From the NCBI RefSeq assembly GCF_020906275.1, contig NZ_CP086727.1, positions 496,001 through 560,000 on the forward strand: a stretch of 64,000 nucleotides of DNA, given 5' to 3'. Positions within the stretch are counted from its first letter, which is position 1, and each line of letters starts with the position of its first letter. Of the stretch, positions 35,004 through 44,424 are shown in pieces. The notes beneath the pieces were generated by a model. It saw nothing but the letters and a program-made list of their open reading frames with translations. It was not told the DNA's origin and ran no database searches. This DNA comes from Parasphingorhabdus litoris DSM 22379 (lineage in GTDB: Bacteria > Pseudomonadota > Alphaproteobacteria > Sphingomonadales > Sphingomonadaceae). Both the position numbers and the translations under genes were made by a program.

Positions 35004-36278
35004 TTGCTATTGCTTGACATATTGAGTCAGCTTCAGGGCTTTATCGGAATAATCTTCATTCTGACCATTGCCTGGGCCTTGTCGGAAAATCGTAAGGATC
35101 GCCCAAGCTGGCGTTGGATTGCGGGGGCGATTGCGGTGCAGTTCATCCTTGCCGTGGCGATTGTTCGTATTCCGGTCATCTGGGACATTATCGGCCTTGC
35201 CAATCAGGGCGTGCAGGCAATTGAACGGGCGACTTTGGCCGGTTCGAGTTATATGTTCGGCTATGTTGGTGGCGCAGAGCTGCCCTTTATATTGAAAGAG
35301 GGCGCGGCCCCGCCGCTGATCATCGCTTTCCAGATATTGCCGCTGGTGATCGTCTTTTCTGCGCTGGCAGCATTGTTATGGCATTGGCGGGTTTTGCAGA
35401 TCATCGTCAAAGGCCTGTCCTGGGCCTTACAAAAAACTATGGGTGTCAGCGGTGTTGTCGGCCTCAGCGGCGGTGCCAATATTTTCCTGGGGGTTGTCGA
35501 ATCCCCGCTCGCGGTGCGTGCCTATTTTGAGAAGATGAGCCGGGCCGAACTGTTTGCGATCATGGTGTTGGCCATGTCGACAATATCCGGTGCGATACTG
35601 GTGCTTTATGCGACGACGCTGGAGAAGACGGTGCCCAATGCGGTGGGGCATATGATTTCGGCGTCGCTTATATCACTGCCGGCTGCGATTTTGCTGGCCC
35701 GACTGATGGTTCCGGGCCTGTCCGACACCAAGGTGAATCGCGAGGAGCCGGGTCTGAAATATGACAATAGCATTGATGCGATCATCAAGGGCACGATGGA
35801 CGGCCTACAACTGTTCCTCGCTGTCATGGCCGTCATCATCGTGCTCTTCGCTTTTGTCGCGCTGATCGATCAAATCCTCTCTATTCTGCCACTTGTTGGC
35901 GGTGAGGTGCTCACACTGAAACGCATATTCGGGTGGATATTCGCGCCGTTGATGTGGATGATCGGCGTGCCTTGGGAAGAAGCCGCGGCGGCTGGGTCGC
36001 TGATGGGGACCAAGGCAATTCTCAACGAATATGTCGCTTATCTGGAACTGGCCGCACTGCCCGTCGATACGTTCAGCGCCAAGGGACTATTAATTGTTAC
36101 CTATGCACTGTGCGGGGTTGCCAATTTGGCGAGTGTCGGCCTGATCATCTCAACAATCGGCACGCTATGTCCGGAGCGCCGTGCGGAAGTTGCGGGACTG
36201 GGGATGAAAAGCTGGTTCGCCGGAAATTGTGCGACCGCAATGACCGGGGCAGTCATCGGGATCATCACATGGGTTTAA
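35004..36278 (+). CDS. Concentrative nucleoside transporter (NupC/CNT family)
   Basis: Inner-membrane proton- or sodium-driven nucleoside symporter of 424 aa with many hydrophobic segments. Family signatures are LSGGANIFLGVVESPLAVRAY (first half) and the second-half motif LMGTKAILNEYVAYLEL, plus GVANLASVGLIISTIG near the end. The start is a TTG: 35004 lies close to GGGGAAGA, and a second TTG at 35010 is better spaced, so two residues are uncertain. Followed after 12 bp by a CDP-alcohol phosphatidyltransferase gene, likely co-transcribed. Confidence 0.9.
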   Translation: MLLLDILSQLQGFIGIIFILTIAWALSENRKDRPSWRWIAGAIAVQFILAVAIVRIPVIWDIIGLANQGVQAIERATLAGSSYMFGYVGGAELPFILKEGAAPPLIIAFQILPLVIVFSALAALLWHWRVLQIIVKGLSWALQKTMGVSGVVGLSGGANIFLGVVESPLAVRAYFEKMSRAELFAIMVLAMSTISGAILVLYATTLEKTVPNAVGHMISASLISLPAAILLARLMVPGLSDTKVNREEPGLKYDNSIDAIIKGTMDGLQLFLAVMAVIIVLFAFVALIDQILSILPLVGGEVLTLKRIFGWIFAPLMWMIGVPWEEAAAAGSLMGTKAILNEYVAYLELAALPVDTFSAKGLLIVTYALCGVANLASVGLIISTIGTLCPERRAEVAGLGMKSWFAGNCATAMTGAVIGIITWV

Positions 36279-36290
36279 GGTCTTTTCATC

Positions 36291-36896
36291 ATGTTTGATG
36301 CCAAAATCCGGCCGCTGATTGATCCGCCGCTTAATGCGGTTGGTCGCGCTTTGGCGCGGATTGGCTTCACCGCCAACAGCATCACCTTGTTGGGTCTCGG
36401 TTTCGGCCTGGGCGGCGCCTATGCTGTGTCACAAGAGCATTATGGTTGGGCCTTGGCACTGGTAGTGATTGGCCGGATATTGGACGGTCTTGATGGCGCT
36501 GTAGCGCGCGCCACAAAAAAGACAGCCTTTGGCGGTTATCTCGATATTGTCTGCGATTTCATCTTTTATGTGTCGATTCCGCTGGCCTTTGGTATTGCCG
36601 ATCCGGCTAATTCACTGCCCGCGTTAATGCTGGTAGCCGCGTTCACAATTACCGGGATCAGCTTCCTCGCCTTTGCCGTCACCGCTGCCGAACAGGGAGC
36701 CGAGACCAGCGCTCATGGTGAAAAGAGCTTCTTTTACAGCACGGGAATTGCGGAGGGCGGCGAGACGATCACGTTCTTCCTGATCATGTGCCTCTTCCCG
36801 ATGCATTTCGCTGCGCTAGCCTATATTTTCGCGGGGCTGTGCGTGGTGACGGTGCTGCAGCGGACCGTGCTAGCATGGATGAGTTTCCGTGATTGA
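36291..36896 (+). CDS. CDP-alcohol phosphatidyltransferase family membrane enzyme
   Basis: Integral membrane protein of 201 aa with the full catalytic motif D-x2-D-G-x2-A-R-x8-G-x3-D-x3-D (DGLDGAVARAT then GGYLDIVCDF), which binds the CDP-alcohol and metal ions. The family transfers a phosphatidyl or related group in phospholipid synthesis (PgsA, PssA and relatives). The substrate alcohol is unknown. It is downstream of the nucleoside transporter on the same strand, ATG at 36291. Confidence 0.88.
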   Translation: MFDAKIRPLIDPPLNAVGRALARIGFTANSITLLGLGFGLGGAYAVSQEHYGWALALVVIGRILDGLDGAVARATKKTAFGGYLDIVCDFIFYVSIPLAFGIADPANSLPALMLVAAFTITGISFLAFAVTAAEQGAETSAHGEKSFFYSTGIAEGGETITFFLIMCLFPMHFAALAYIFAGLCVVTVLQRTVLAWMSFRD

Positions 36897-37001
36897 ACGT
36901 TAGCGGTTTGTATTATCCGCTTTCCTACATTACCGAAACCATGGTAATTTGGAGCAGCTCCTTCTTGATTTTTGAACATTATGCTCCGGTCATATTTTTG
37001 A

Positions 37002-37094
37002 TCGCGCGAAGGCGCGAAGCAGCGAAGATAGTCTCCTTAGAGAAGCTTTTTATCGGCTGCCGCAATGTCTTTGCGTCTTCGCGCCTTCGCGCGA
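37002..37094. repeat. 18-bp inverted repeat in 250-bp intergenic region
   Basis: TCGCGCGAAGGCGCGAAG at 37002-37019 is perfectly complementary to 37077-37094. The region 36897-37146 lies between convergent genes and otherwise shows no coding character; the short frame through it (36893-37150) is made by the palindrome. A REP-like element or terminator is likely. Confidence 0.75.
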
Positions 37095-37146
37095 AAAAAA
37101 CTTCAAAAGGACATTGTGAACTTTGTGAACTTCGTGGCTCTCCGGT

Positions 37147-39300
37147 CTAACTCCGCGCCCAATTGAAATAGCGTTCCAGCCATTTCAGCGCCCATTCCGG
37201 CTTGTGCTTTTTGCGCCACTCGCCAGCGGCAAATTTATTCGCCTCTGCCATGGTTGGATAGGTATGGATCGTACCCAAAATCTTGCCGAGGCCCAGGCCA
37301 TGTTTCATCGCGAGCACATATTCTGTGAGCAGTTCCCCGGCATTTTGCCCAACTATGGTGACGCCCAAAATCCGATCCTTGCCAGGAGGTGTCAGGACTT
37401 TGACAAAACCTTCGGTGGCGCTGTCGGCAATGGCGCGGTCGAGATCATCAAGGCCATATTTGGTGATCTCATATTCAATGCCCTCTTTCTCTGCTTCCTG
37501 CTCGTTCAAACCAACATGCGCGATTTCGGGATCAAGGAATGTCGTCCATGGCAGGAATTCATAGCTAGGCTTGAACTTTTTGTAGCGACCGAACAGCGCG
37601 TTAACCGTCGCAAACCAGGCCTGATGCGAAGCGTTGTGGGTCAGCTGATAAGGACCGGCTACGTCGCCAGCCGCATAGATATGCGGGAAAGTAGCCTGAA
37701 GATGATCGTTGGTCACCAGCGTCCGGTCGGTTTCTACGCCAAGCTCTTCAAGACCAAAGCCTTCGAGCCGCGCCGCGCGACCAACAGCGATCAGAAGGTC
37801 ATCAAAGGGCAGGGCCTGCTCGCCGCTGTCATTCTCGACGATGATCATCTTCGTGCCATTCTGCATTTCGGTGCGCAGCGCTTTATGGTTGCAGAGCAGG
37901 GTAACGCCAGAATCGGTCAGCGCCTTGGCCGCGATTTCGGACACATCCTCGTCTTCTATGCCCATGATGCGGTCCGCCATTTCGATCAGGGTCACGTTGC
38001 TGCCCAGCCGCGCAAAGGATTGCGAGAGCTCACAGCCAATTGGGCCGCCGCCAAGCACGATCATTTTTTCCGGGACAACATCACGTTTCGCCATTTCTTC
38101 CCATAGCGTGTCACTAGTCAGATATCCCGTATCTTCCAGACCAGGGAGGGGCGGAACAAATGGCCGCGCGCCGGTTGCGAGAACAATCGCTTTGCCGGTC
38201 AGTGTTTGGGAGCCGCCGTCATTGCGCTCAATCTCGACCGTCCAGGGATCGGTTAACCGGGCATAGCCTTGTACCACATCCACGCCGAGGCCTTCAAACC
38301 GTTCGACGCTGTCATGGGGTTCGATGGTTTTGATTATGTCTTCGACTCGAGAGATTACATTTTTGAAATCAATGGCCGGCTTGGTAGCGGTAAGACCATA
38401 GCGATCAGCATGCTGCATCTGTTCGGCGACTTTTGCGCTTTTGATGAGTGCCTTCGAGGGGACACAGCCATAGTTCAGGCAGTCACCGCCCATTTTGCCG
38501 GATTCAATCAAGGTGACCTTGGCGTTGATTGTCGCAGCGATCAGCGAGGAAACGAGGCCGCCAGAACCTGCGCCGATGACGATCAGGTTGCGATCAAATT
38601 TCTTCGGCCTGGTCCATCCCTTGTAGATTTTCCGGTTTTTCAGGACGCTGATGATGCCCTTTGCGATCCAGGGGAATATGGCGAGCAGAACGAAAGAGCC
38701 GATGACAGGCAGTGAAAAGACTTCGCCAACCGAGTTAACCTGCGACAATTGCGTCCCGGCATTAACAAATACGATGGTGCCGGCGAGCATGCCGATCTGA
38801 CTGGCGAAAAAATAAGTGCTGACACGGATTTTGGTCAAACCCATCAGCATATTGACTACAAAGAAAGGGAAGGCAGGAACGAGCCTTATCGAAATCAGGT
38901 AAAAGGCACCATCGCGCTTTATACCTTCATTGATCTTTTTGAGCCGTTGGCCAAATTTATTTTCCACCCAATCGCCAAGCAGATAACGCGAGGTGAGAAA
39001 TGCAATGGTAGCGCCGATGGTCGAGGCAAAGGACACAACAATTGTGCCGACCAAAACGCCAAAAAGCGCCCCAGCGGCGAGTGTCATCACCGCAGCTCCC
39101 GGTATGGAAAGCGCCGTTACCGCCACATAGATCAGGAAGAATATACCGATAATGAGTACCGGATTGGCGCGATATTGCGCGTCTATTGCGTCTTGCTGCG
39201 CCTTCAGATTTTCTAGCGTGAGCTGGGAACCCAGATCATAGTGAAAAAACGCAAATATCGCCGCAACGATAACAGCTAGGAGCAATAATTTCTTCGACAT
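37147..39300 (-). CDS. TVP38/TMEM64 membrane domain fused to mercuric-reductase-like flavin disulfide reductase
   Basis: Fusion protein of 717 aa. Residues 1 to about 225 are a TVP38/DedA-like (VTT) membrane domain with the re-entrant-loop region LSIPGAAVMTLAAGALFG and RLVPAFPFFVVN. From about 235 a class I pyridine-nucleotide disulfide reductase follows: FAD motif VIGAGSGG (243-248), redox pair Cys274/Cys279 in GGDCLNYGCVPSK, NAD motif VLGGGPIGCE, and C-terminal HTYPTMAEANK. The extra vicinal Cys of true mercuric reductase is absent at the C-terminus. It probably oxidises NADPH and reduces a thiol or quinone-like acceptor at the membrane. Such fusions are known; function is not established. 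Confidence 0.9.
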   Translation of the reverse strand: MSKKLLLLAVIVAAIFAFFHYDLGSQLTLENLKAQQDAIDAQYRANPVLIIGIFFLIYVAVTALSIPGAAVMTLAAGALFGVLVGTIVVSFASTIGATIAFLTSRYLLGDWVENKFGQRLKKINEGIKRDGAFYLISIRLVPAFPFFVVNMLMGLTKIRVSTYFFASQIGMLAGTIVFVNAGTQLSQVNSVGEVFSLPVIGSFVLLAIFPWIAKGIISVLKNRKIYKGWTRPKKFDRNLIVIGAGSGGLVSSLIAATINAKVTLIESGKMGGDCLNYGCVPSKALIKSAKVAEQMQHADRYGLTATKPAIDFKNVISRVEDIIKTIEPHDSVERFEGLGVDVVQGYARLTDPWTVEIERNDGGSQTLTGKAIVLATGARPFVPPLPGLEDTGYLTSDTLWEEMAKRDVVPEKMIVLGGGPIGCELSQSFARLGSNVTLIEMADRIMGIEDEDVSEIAAKALTDSGVTLLCNHKALRTEMQNGTKMIIVENDSGEQALPFDDLLIAVGRAARLEGFGLEELGVETDRTLVTNDHLQATFPHIYAAGDVAGPYQLTHNASHQAWFATVNALFGRYKKFKPSYEFLPWTTFLDPEIAHVGLNEQEAEKEGIEYEITKYGLDDLDRAIADSATEGFVKVLTPPGKDRILGVTIVGQNAGELLTEYVLAMKHGLGLGKILGTIHTYPTMAEANKFAAGEWRKKHKPEWALKWLERYFNWARS

Positions 39301-39500
39301 GCCGGTTTTTCCTCAACCTTTGAACGGAACAGTTTTCTGTTGTTCGTGCCAAGGGCATAACTGGTTACACAGCCCCAGTCGATGCTGCTTTTAAGGTATT
39401 TGTTGAGAAAACTGCTGATCTTTCAAAGTCATGTCATTGGTTTGCTAGCAAGCTGAATGGGGTTCCGTTCGATTTTCTTGGAGAGCCGAACAATAAGAAT

Positions 39501-39512
39501 GACAACCTTGTC
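39501..39512. promoter_or_regulatory. Candidate LacI-type operator upstream of lacI-like gene
   Basis: GACAACCTTGTC, one base from the symmetric consensus GACAACGTTGTC derived from the other two sites. It lies 78 bp upstream of the regulator's start, a suitable place for self-control. Confidence 0.55.
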
Positions 39513-39589
39513 AAAGGCGTTATTTTGTGCCATTCGGCATGCCTACACAAAGGCTGACGATGAACAGCGCTCGCTAGGAAGGATGCGGT

Positions 39590-40633
39590 TTGAACCATAG
39601 CGAAACCCGAAAGCCGGAGCAACGGGCGACCATGATTGATGTCGCCAAAGATGCTGGCGTGTCATTCAAGACTGTGTCGCGCGTGCTGAATGGTGAGAGA
39701 AATGTGCGGGAGGAAACCCGTCAGCTTGTTTTTGATGCCGCCGCTAGGTTGAACTACAAGTTGAATGCAGCGGCGCGCAGTCTTCGGGTTGGGGGGCCGC
39801 AAATAATTGCACTTCTCGTCCAGAACCCCAGCCGTAGTTATATTGAAAGCGTTCATCTCGGGGCTCTGCAGCGTTGCCACAAAAGCGGGATGCATCTGAT
39901 CATGGAGGAATGCGAAGGTGGCCTGAGTGATATTGAGGCATTGATCGACAATACCTCACCGGTAGGTTTGGTCATCACACCGCCTTTATGCGACGATCCA
40001 GAGCTGATAGAAATGCTTGATTGCAAGAAAATCCGTTATGTCATGGTTACCCCGCGCTGCGCCGATGAGAAGCAGGCTTCCGTCAATATTGACAATCAAA
40101 TTGCTGCGCAGGAGATGACGGATCATCTCATCGCGCTTGGGCACAAGCGGATAGGCTTTATCAAAGGACATCCCGATCATAGCGCGTCTGAGAAACGGTA
40201 TCAGGGATATTTAAAAGCCCTACGAGCAGCGCAGATTGATAGCGATCCGGTGCTGGTTGAGGAAGGCGAATTTTCTTGGACCTCAGGTTTAACGGGTGCT
40301 GAGAAGCTGCTGGATTTAGCTGATCCACCAACGGCGATTTTTGCCAGCAATGATGACATGGCGGCAGCGGCTATCGCGGCTGCCTATCGCCGTAATCTTC
40401 ATGTACCAAACGACCTTTCGGTTGTCGGCTTTGACAATACGCAGGTCGCTGCGGTGATCAGTCCGCAATTGACCACGGTGAACCAGCCGATTGCCGACTT
40501 GGTTTCGGAAGCGGTCGGCCTTTTGACCGATCAAACATTCCAATCAGGCGAACGGTCCAAACCGATATTTCTCGACCATCATCTGGTAACGCGCGAGTCC
40601 GCCGGACCCGCAAAAGCCGAAGTTTCAGCATAG
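39590..40633 (+). CDS. LacI-family transcriptional regulator of the glucose operon
   Basis: Repressor of 347 aa. The LacI headpiece MIDVAKDAGVSFKTVSRVLN lies at about residues 15-34 with the hinge helix LNAAARSLRVGG, followed by a periplasmic-binding-protein-like sugar domain (LIALGHKRIGFIKGHPDHSA; FASNDDMAAAAIAAA). The start is TTG behind AGGAAGGA. It directly precedes the sugar transporter and Entner-Doudoroff genes; three palindromes of one consensus occur upstream of lacI, the transporter and zwf. It probably represses these genes until a sugar or a phosphorylated intermediate binds. Confidence 0.9.
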   Translation: MNHSETRKPEQRATMIDVAKDAGVSFKTVSRVLNGERNVREETRQLVFDAAARLNYKLNAAARSLRVGGPQIIALLVQNPSRSYIESVHLGALQRCHKSGMHLIMEECEGGLSDIEALIDNTSPVGLVITPPLCDDPELIEMLDCKKIRYVMVTPRCADEKQASVNIDNQIAAQEMTDHLIALGHKRIGFIKGHPDHSASEKRYQGYLKALRAAQIDSDPVLVEEGEFSWTSGLTGAEKLLDLADPPTAIFASNDDMAAAAIAAAYRRNLHVPNDLSVVGFDNTQVAAVISPQLTTVNQPIADLVSEAVGLLTDQTFQSGERSKPIFLDHHLVTRESAGPAKAEVSA

Positions 40634-40678
40634 ATTTTAGGACGTAAAAACATAGTGCGGCAACTTACGACGAGAGAA

Positions 40679-40690
40679 GTCAACGTTGTC
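40679..40690. promoter_or_regulatory. LacI-type operator upstream of sugar transporter
   Basis: GTCAACGTTGTC, with the perfect centre CAACGTTG, 29 bp upstream of the transporter ATG. It is the exact reverse complement of the site before zwf. Confidence 0.7.
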
Positions 40691-40719
40691 TATTTTTAAG
40701 GGAAGGGGAGGATTAATCC

Positions 40720-42126
40720 ATGCAGACGCATGAAAATGAACAGACGAATATGGGGTTCATCGCGCTAATCGTGTCGATCGCGACCATTGGCGGATTTCTA
40801 TTTGGCTATGACAGCGGAGTTATCAACGGCACCGTCGATGGCCTGAGAGCTGCGTTTAATTCTGACAGCGTCGGCACGGGCTTCAATGTCGCCTCCATGT
40901 TGCTCGGCTGTGCGGCTGGCGCTTTTGCAGCGGGTAAGTTGTCCGATATGTTCGGACGGCGGAACCTGCTGCTCGTTGCGGCTCTGTTCTTTATCATCAG
41001 CGCGTTTGGATCGGGTATTGCCGGGTCATCAATCGAGTTTGTGATTTATCGCATCCTTGGTGGTCTGGCTGTAGGCGCAGCGAGTGTAACCGCACCGGCC
41101 TATGTCAGCGAAGTCACGCCAGCATCAATGCGTGGCCGCTTGTCGAGCATTCAGCAGATCATGATCATCATCGGTCTGACGGCGGCTTTCCTCTCCAACT
41201 ATTTGCTGGCAGCTTCTGCCGGTGCATCGACCAATGCTTTCTGGATGGGCTATGAAGCTTGGCGCTGGATGTTCTGGATTGAAATGATCCCGGCGACAAT
41301 ATTCCTGCTAGCACTGTTGGCGATTCCCGAAAGTCCCCGTTTTCTGGTCGTTAAAGGCCGTGATGCGCAAGCGGAAGGCGTGCTCACGCGCTTATTCGGC
41401 AGTGACGCGGCCGCATCAAAAGTCAAAGAGATCAGAGCCTCTCTGGCCGATGACCATGCGCCGAAATTCTCCGACTTAATGGACAAGACAACCGGCAAGG
41501 TTCGGACAATTGTGTGGGTTGGTATCGGCCTTGCGACTTTCCAGCAGCTGGTCGGGATTAATATCGTCTTCTATTATGGCGCCGTGCTTTGGCAGGCGGT
41601 TGGTTTCAGTGAGAATGATGCGCTGTTGATCAATATCTTGAGCGGATCATTGTCGATCATCGCTTGTCTCGCGGCCATTGCCTTGATTGATAAAATCGGC
41701 CGCAAGCCCTTGCTGATCATCGGGTCGGCCGGGATGGCAGTGACGCTGGGCATTATGGCGGTCGCCTTTTCCAGCGGGTCTATTGTCGATGGCCAGTTGG
41801 TATTGTCTGACAATGCCGGCACGATCGCGTTGATCAGTGCCAATGCCTATGCGGCCTTGTTCAACTTCAGCTGGGGTCCGGTCATGTGGGTCATGCTGGG
41901 TGAGATGTTCCCGAACCAGATTCGCGGATCCGGTCTCGCAGTCAGCGGCCTGGCGCAATGGTTGTCCAACTTTGGTATCACCATGGCGTTTCCGATCATG
42001 CTGGTCAGCATTGGCCTGGCTGGTGCCTATGGTTTCTATGCGCTTTGCGCGGCAATCTCGGTCTTCTTTGTTTACAAGATGGTCAAAGAGACCCGCGGCA
42101 AGGAACTGGAGGAAATGGAGGGCTGA
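40720..42126 (+). CDS. MFS sugar-porter (glucose/xylose-type H+ symporter)
   Basis: Twelve-helix transporter of 468 aa from the sugar porter family. Signatures: FLFGYDSGVINGTVDGL in helix 1, MFGRRNLLL (first RxGRR loop), PESPRFLV after helix 6, QQLVGINIVFYYG in helix 7, DKIGRKPLLI (second loop), and FSWGPVMWVMLGEMFP in helix 10. These place it with XylE/GalP/Glf-like proteins. Given the neighbouring glucose-6-phosphate pathway and glucokinase, glucose is the most likely cargo. ATG behind AAGGGAAGGGGAGG. LacI-type operator in the promoter. Confidence 0.92.
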   Translation: MQTHENEQTNMGFIALIVSIATIGGFLFGYDSGVINGTVDGLRAAFNSDSVGTGFNVASMLLGCAAGAFAAGKLSDMFGRRNLLLVAALFFIISAFGSGIAGSSIEFVIYRILGGLAVGAASVTAPAYVSEVTPASMRGRLSSIQQIMIIIGLTAAFLSNYLLAASAGASTNAFWMGYEAWRWMFWIEMIPATIFLLALLAIPESPRFLVVKGRDAQAEGVLTRLFGSDAAASKVKEIRASLADDHAPKFSDLMDKTTGKVRTIVWVGIGLATFQQLVGINIVFYYGAVLWQAVGFSENDALLINILSGSLSIIACLAAIALIDKIGRKPLLIIGSAGMAVTLGIMAVAFSSGSIVDGQLVLSDNAGTIALISANAYAALFNFSWGPVMWVMLGEMFPNQIRGSGLAVSGLAQWLSNFGITMAFPIMLVSIGLAGAYGFYALCAAISVFFVYKMVKETRGKELEEMEG

Positions 42127-42216
42127 TCCATTTGGAATTGCGGGAGCTGCGGTCTGTGTTCGGGCCGCAGCTCTGGTATACGAATTCAGTCATCAAACTG
42201 CAGTTTTTGCAAGCGA

Positions 42217-42228
42217 GACAACGTTGAC
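42217..42228. promoter_or_regulatory. LacI-type operator upstream of zwf
   Basis: GACAACGTTGAC in the 212-bp gap between the transporter and zwf, 110 bp before the zwf start. Exact reverse complement of the site at 40679-40690. Confidence 0.7.
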
Positions 42229-42338
42229 AGGTTGCCGATGCCGATTAAAAGAAATGGCTCTTCAATCTTGCTTCATGGGCATTTTCATGAGCGCAGCATC
42301 TCTATAGGAAATGCGTCGCCAACAGGGAAAATAGAAAT

Positions 42339-43790
42339 TTGTTGAATTCCCATCCATCCAACACATTGCTTCTTTTCGGGGCCACTGGTGACTTGGCGCG
42401 GCGTATGCTGTTGCCGTCGCTCTATGCGTTGCACGCGGACGGCCTGATTGCCAAGGATTTACGGATATTTGGCACCGCACGCAGCGGCCTGAACGACGCA
42501 GAATATCGTGATATGATCGGTGAGGCGCTGCACGAGTTTCTCCCCGAAGAACGCAAAAATGCCGCTGATATCGCTCAGTTTCTAGAGCGGCTGTTCTATC
42601 AGCCACTTGATGCGTCCAAGACCGAAGGCTTTGCGGATCTGGCCGAAAAGCTTGGCGACATTTCCTCTGGCATGTCGATCTTTCTGTCTACCGCGCCATT
42701 CCTGTTCGAGCCGACTATCAAAGGGCTGCAATCGGCTGGATTGGCCGGCGACAATGTCCGCATCGGGCTGGAAAAACCGCTGGGCAATGATTTTGCGTCC
42801 TCGACCGAGATTAATGATGCGGTGGCCGCTGCGTTTCCCGAAGACCGGATTTTCCGGATCGACCACTATCTCGGCAAGGAAACCGTGCAGAATATATTGG
42901 CGCTGCGTTTCGCCAATATGATGTTTGAACCGCTGTGGAATGCGGGCGGTATTGATCATGTCCAGATCACCGTTTCGGAAGTCGTCGGTCTAGAAGGACG
43001 GCACGGCTTTTACGATGATACCGGCGCTTTGCGCGATATGGTGCAGAACCACATGTTGCAGCTATTGGCGATTACCGCGATGGAGCCGCCAGCCAATTAT
43101 GACGCAACCGCCATTCGCGATGAAAAAGTCAAAGTGCTGCGCTCACTGCGCGCGCTCGACCCGGCGGAAGTCGTCACCGGCCAATATGAAGCCGGTGCGG
43201 TAAATGGCGCAGCGGTCGAGGGATATCTGACCGATTTGGGCGACCAATCGAACACGGAAACTTTCGTGGCGCTGAAAGCCCATGTCGACAATTGGCGCTG
43301 GCAGGGCGTGCCTTTTTACCTGCGTACCGGGAAACGTCTGGCCGAACGACGGAGTGAAGTCGTCATCCAGTTTAAGGACGTACCACACAGCATTTTTGGT
43401 GACCGCTCGGGTAAACCGATTGCCAACCGCCTCGTCATTCGGTTGCAGCCGGAAGAATATGTTCGCCTGCAAGTCATGGCGAAAGAGCCGGGTCTCGACC
43501 GCGATGGCATTGTCCTACGCGAGGTGCCGCTCGACCTGTCTCTGACACAGGCCTTTGCCAGCGCCCGTCGCCGCATTGCTTATGAGCGATTGTTGCTCGA
43601 CCTGATTGAGGGTGATCAGACTCTGTTCGTCCGCCGCGACGAGGTTGAGGCGCAATGGTCCTGGGTCGATGCCATCCGGAAGATCTGGAGCGACCATGCG
43701 GTCGCACCGAAAAGCTATGGCGCCGGCAGCTGGGGACCCTCTGCCGCGATTGCCTTGACCGAGCGGGATGGAGTGAGCTGGCATGAGTGA
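42339..43790 (+). CDS. zwf: Glucose-6-phosphate 1-dehydrogenase
   Basis: Protein of 483 aa. The nucleotide motif GATGDLARRMLLPSLY, the active-site signature RIDHYLGKETVQNI with catalytic His region, and the C-terminal FYLRTGKRLAERRSEVVIQF are those of Zwf. It oxidises glucose 6-phosphate to 6-phosphogluconolactone with NAD(P)+. The start is TTG (or the next TTG codon) behind AGGGAAA. The gene overlaps pgl by 8 bp and leads the zwf-pgl-edd-glk-eda operon, the full oxidative branch into the Entner-Doudoroff route. Confidence 0.97.
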   Translation: MLNSHPSNTLLLFGATGDLARRMLLPSLYALHADGLIAKDLRIFGTARSGLNDAEYRDMIGEALHEFLPEERKNAADIAQFLERLFYQPLDASKTEGFADLAEKLGDISSGMSIFLSTAPFLFEPTIKGLQSAGLAGDNVRIGLEKPLGNDFASSTEINDAVAAAFPEDRIFRIDHYLGKETVQNILALRFANMMFEPLWNAGGIDHVQITVSEVVGLEGRHGFYDDTGALRDMVQNHMLQLLAITAMEPPANYDATAIRDEKVKVLRSLRALDPAEVVTGQYEAGAVNGAAVEGYLTDLGDQSNTETFVALKAHVDNWRWQGVPFYLRTGKRLAERRSEVVIQFKDVPHSIFGDRSGKPIANRLVIRLQPEEYVRLQVMAKEPGLDRDGIVLREVPLDLSLTQAFASARRRIAYERLLLDLIEGDQTLFVRRDEVEAQWSWVDAIRKIWSDHAVAPKSYGAGSWGPSAAIALTERDGVSWHE

Positions 43791-44424
43791 CGCCGCTATA
43801 TCTGCAAATATCACTTGGGCGGACCATGCCGATGCCGTGGCGGTCGCTGCGCATCTTGCGGCGGCAATTGAGCGTCAAGGCGCTCGTCTGTTGGCTGTTC
43901 CCGGAGGCAGCACACCCGTGGCGATATTCGATAAACTATCGACTATGGATCTGCCGTGGAGTGAGCTTTCCTTGATCCTGACCGACGACCGGATCGTCGC
44001 GAAAGATCATGAGGCCAGCAATTTCGGCAAGCTTACCAAAGCCTTTGCGGACAGTGACGCCAAACTGATCGATCTGACGGAGGGCATGACCCCGCCGCGC
44101 GCTGATCTTGTCTGGGTCGGCATGGGGGCGGACGGGCATATTGCTTCGCTGTTTCCGACCATGAAAGCACCGGTGCAGGGTGATGAAGCCAGTCCTCTGG
44201 TTGTTCGAACCGTGCCTGACCCGCTGCCGCCAGAGGCGCCTTTCGAGAGGCTCAGCCTCAACATGGCTGCGCTCATCGACACCAATGCCATAATTATTGT
44301 CGTGCGCGGAGCCGATAAGAAAACTATATTGGAACAAGCAATCAAGGAAGAGCATGATTTGCCGATTGCAAAGCTGATCAAGGCGGCTTCCTGCCCGATA
44401 ACAATTTTTTGGAGCGAGTCATAA
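43783..44424 (+). CDS. pgl: 6-phosphogluconolactonase
   Basis: Protein of 213 aa of the NagB/Pgl fold. The phosphate loop [13 protein letters not shown] and the family segment [16 protein letters not shown], then [17 protein letters not shown] are diagnostic. It hydrolyses 6-phosphogluconolactone made by Zwf. Its ATG overlaps the zwf stop region and its end contains the start of edd, so all three are translationally coupled. Confidence 0.95.
   Translation: MSDAAISANITWADHADAVAVAAHLAAAIERQGARLLAVPGGSTPVAIFDKLSTMDLPWSELSLILTDDRIVAKDHEASNFGKLTKAFADSDAKLIDLTEGMTPPRADLVWVGMGADGHIASLFPTMKAPVQGDEASPLVVRTVPDPLPPEAPFERLSLNMAALIDTNAIIIVVRGADKKTILEQAIKEEHDLPIAKLIKAASCPITIFWSES

Noticed and set aside
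36893-37150. 85-codon frame between the phosphatidyltransferase and the TVP38 fusion
   Set aside because: It is built from both arms of a palindromic repeat and has no codon-usage or motif support.
37147-39300. Calling the fusion a mercuric reductase or the missing E3 of the 2-oxoacid dehydrogenase
   Set aside because: It lacks the C-terminal vicinal Cys pair of MerA, is far from the E1 operon, and is membrane-anchored.
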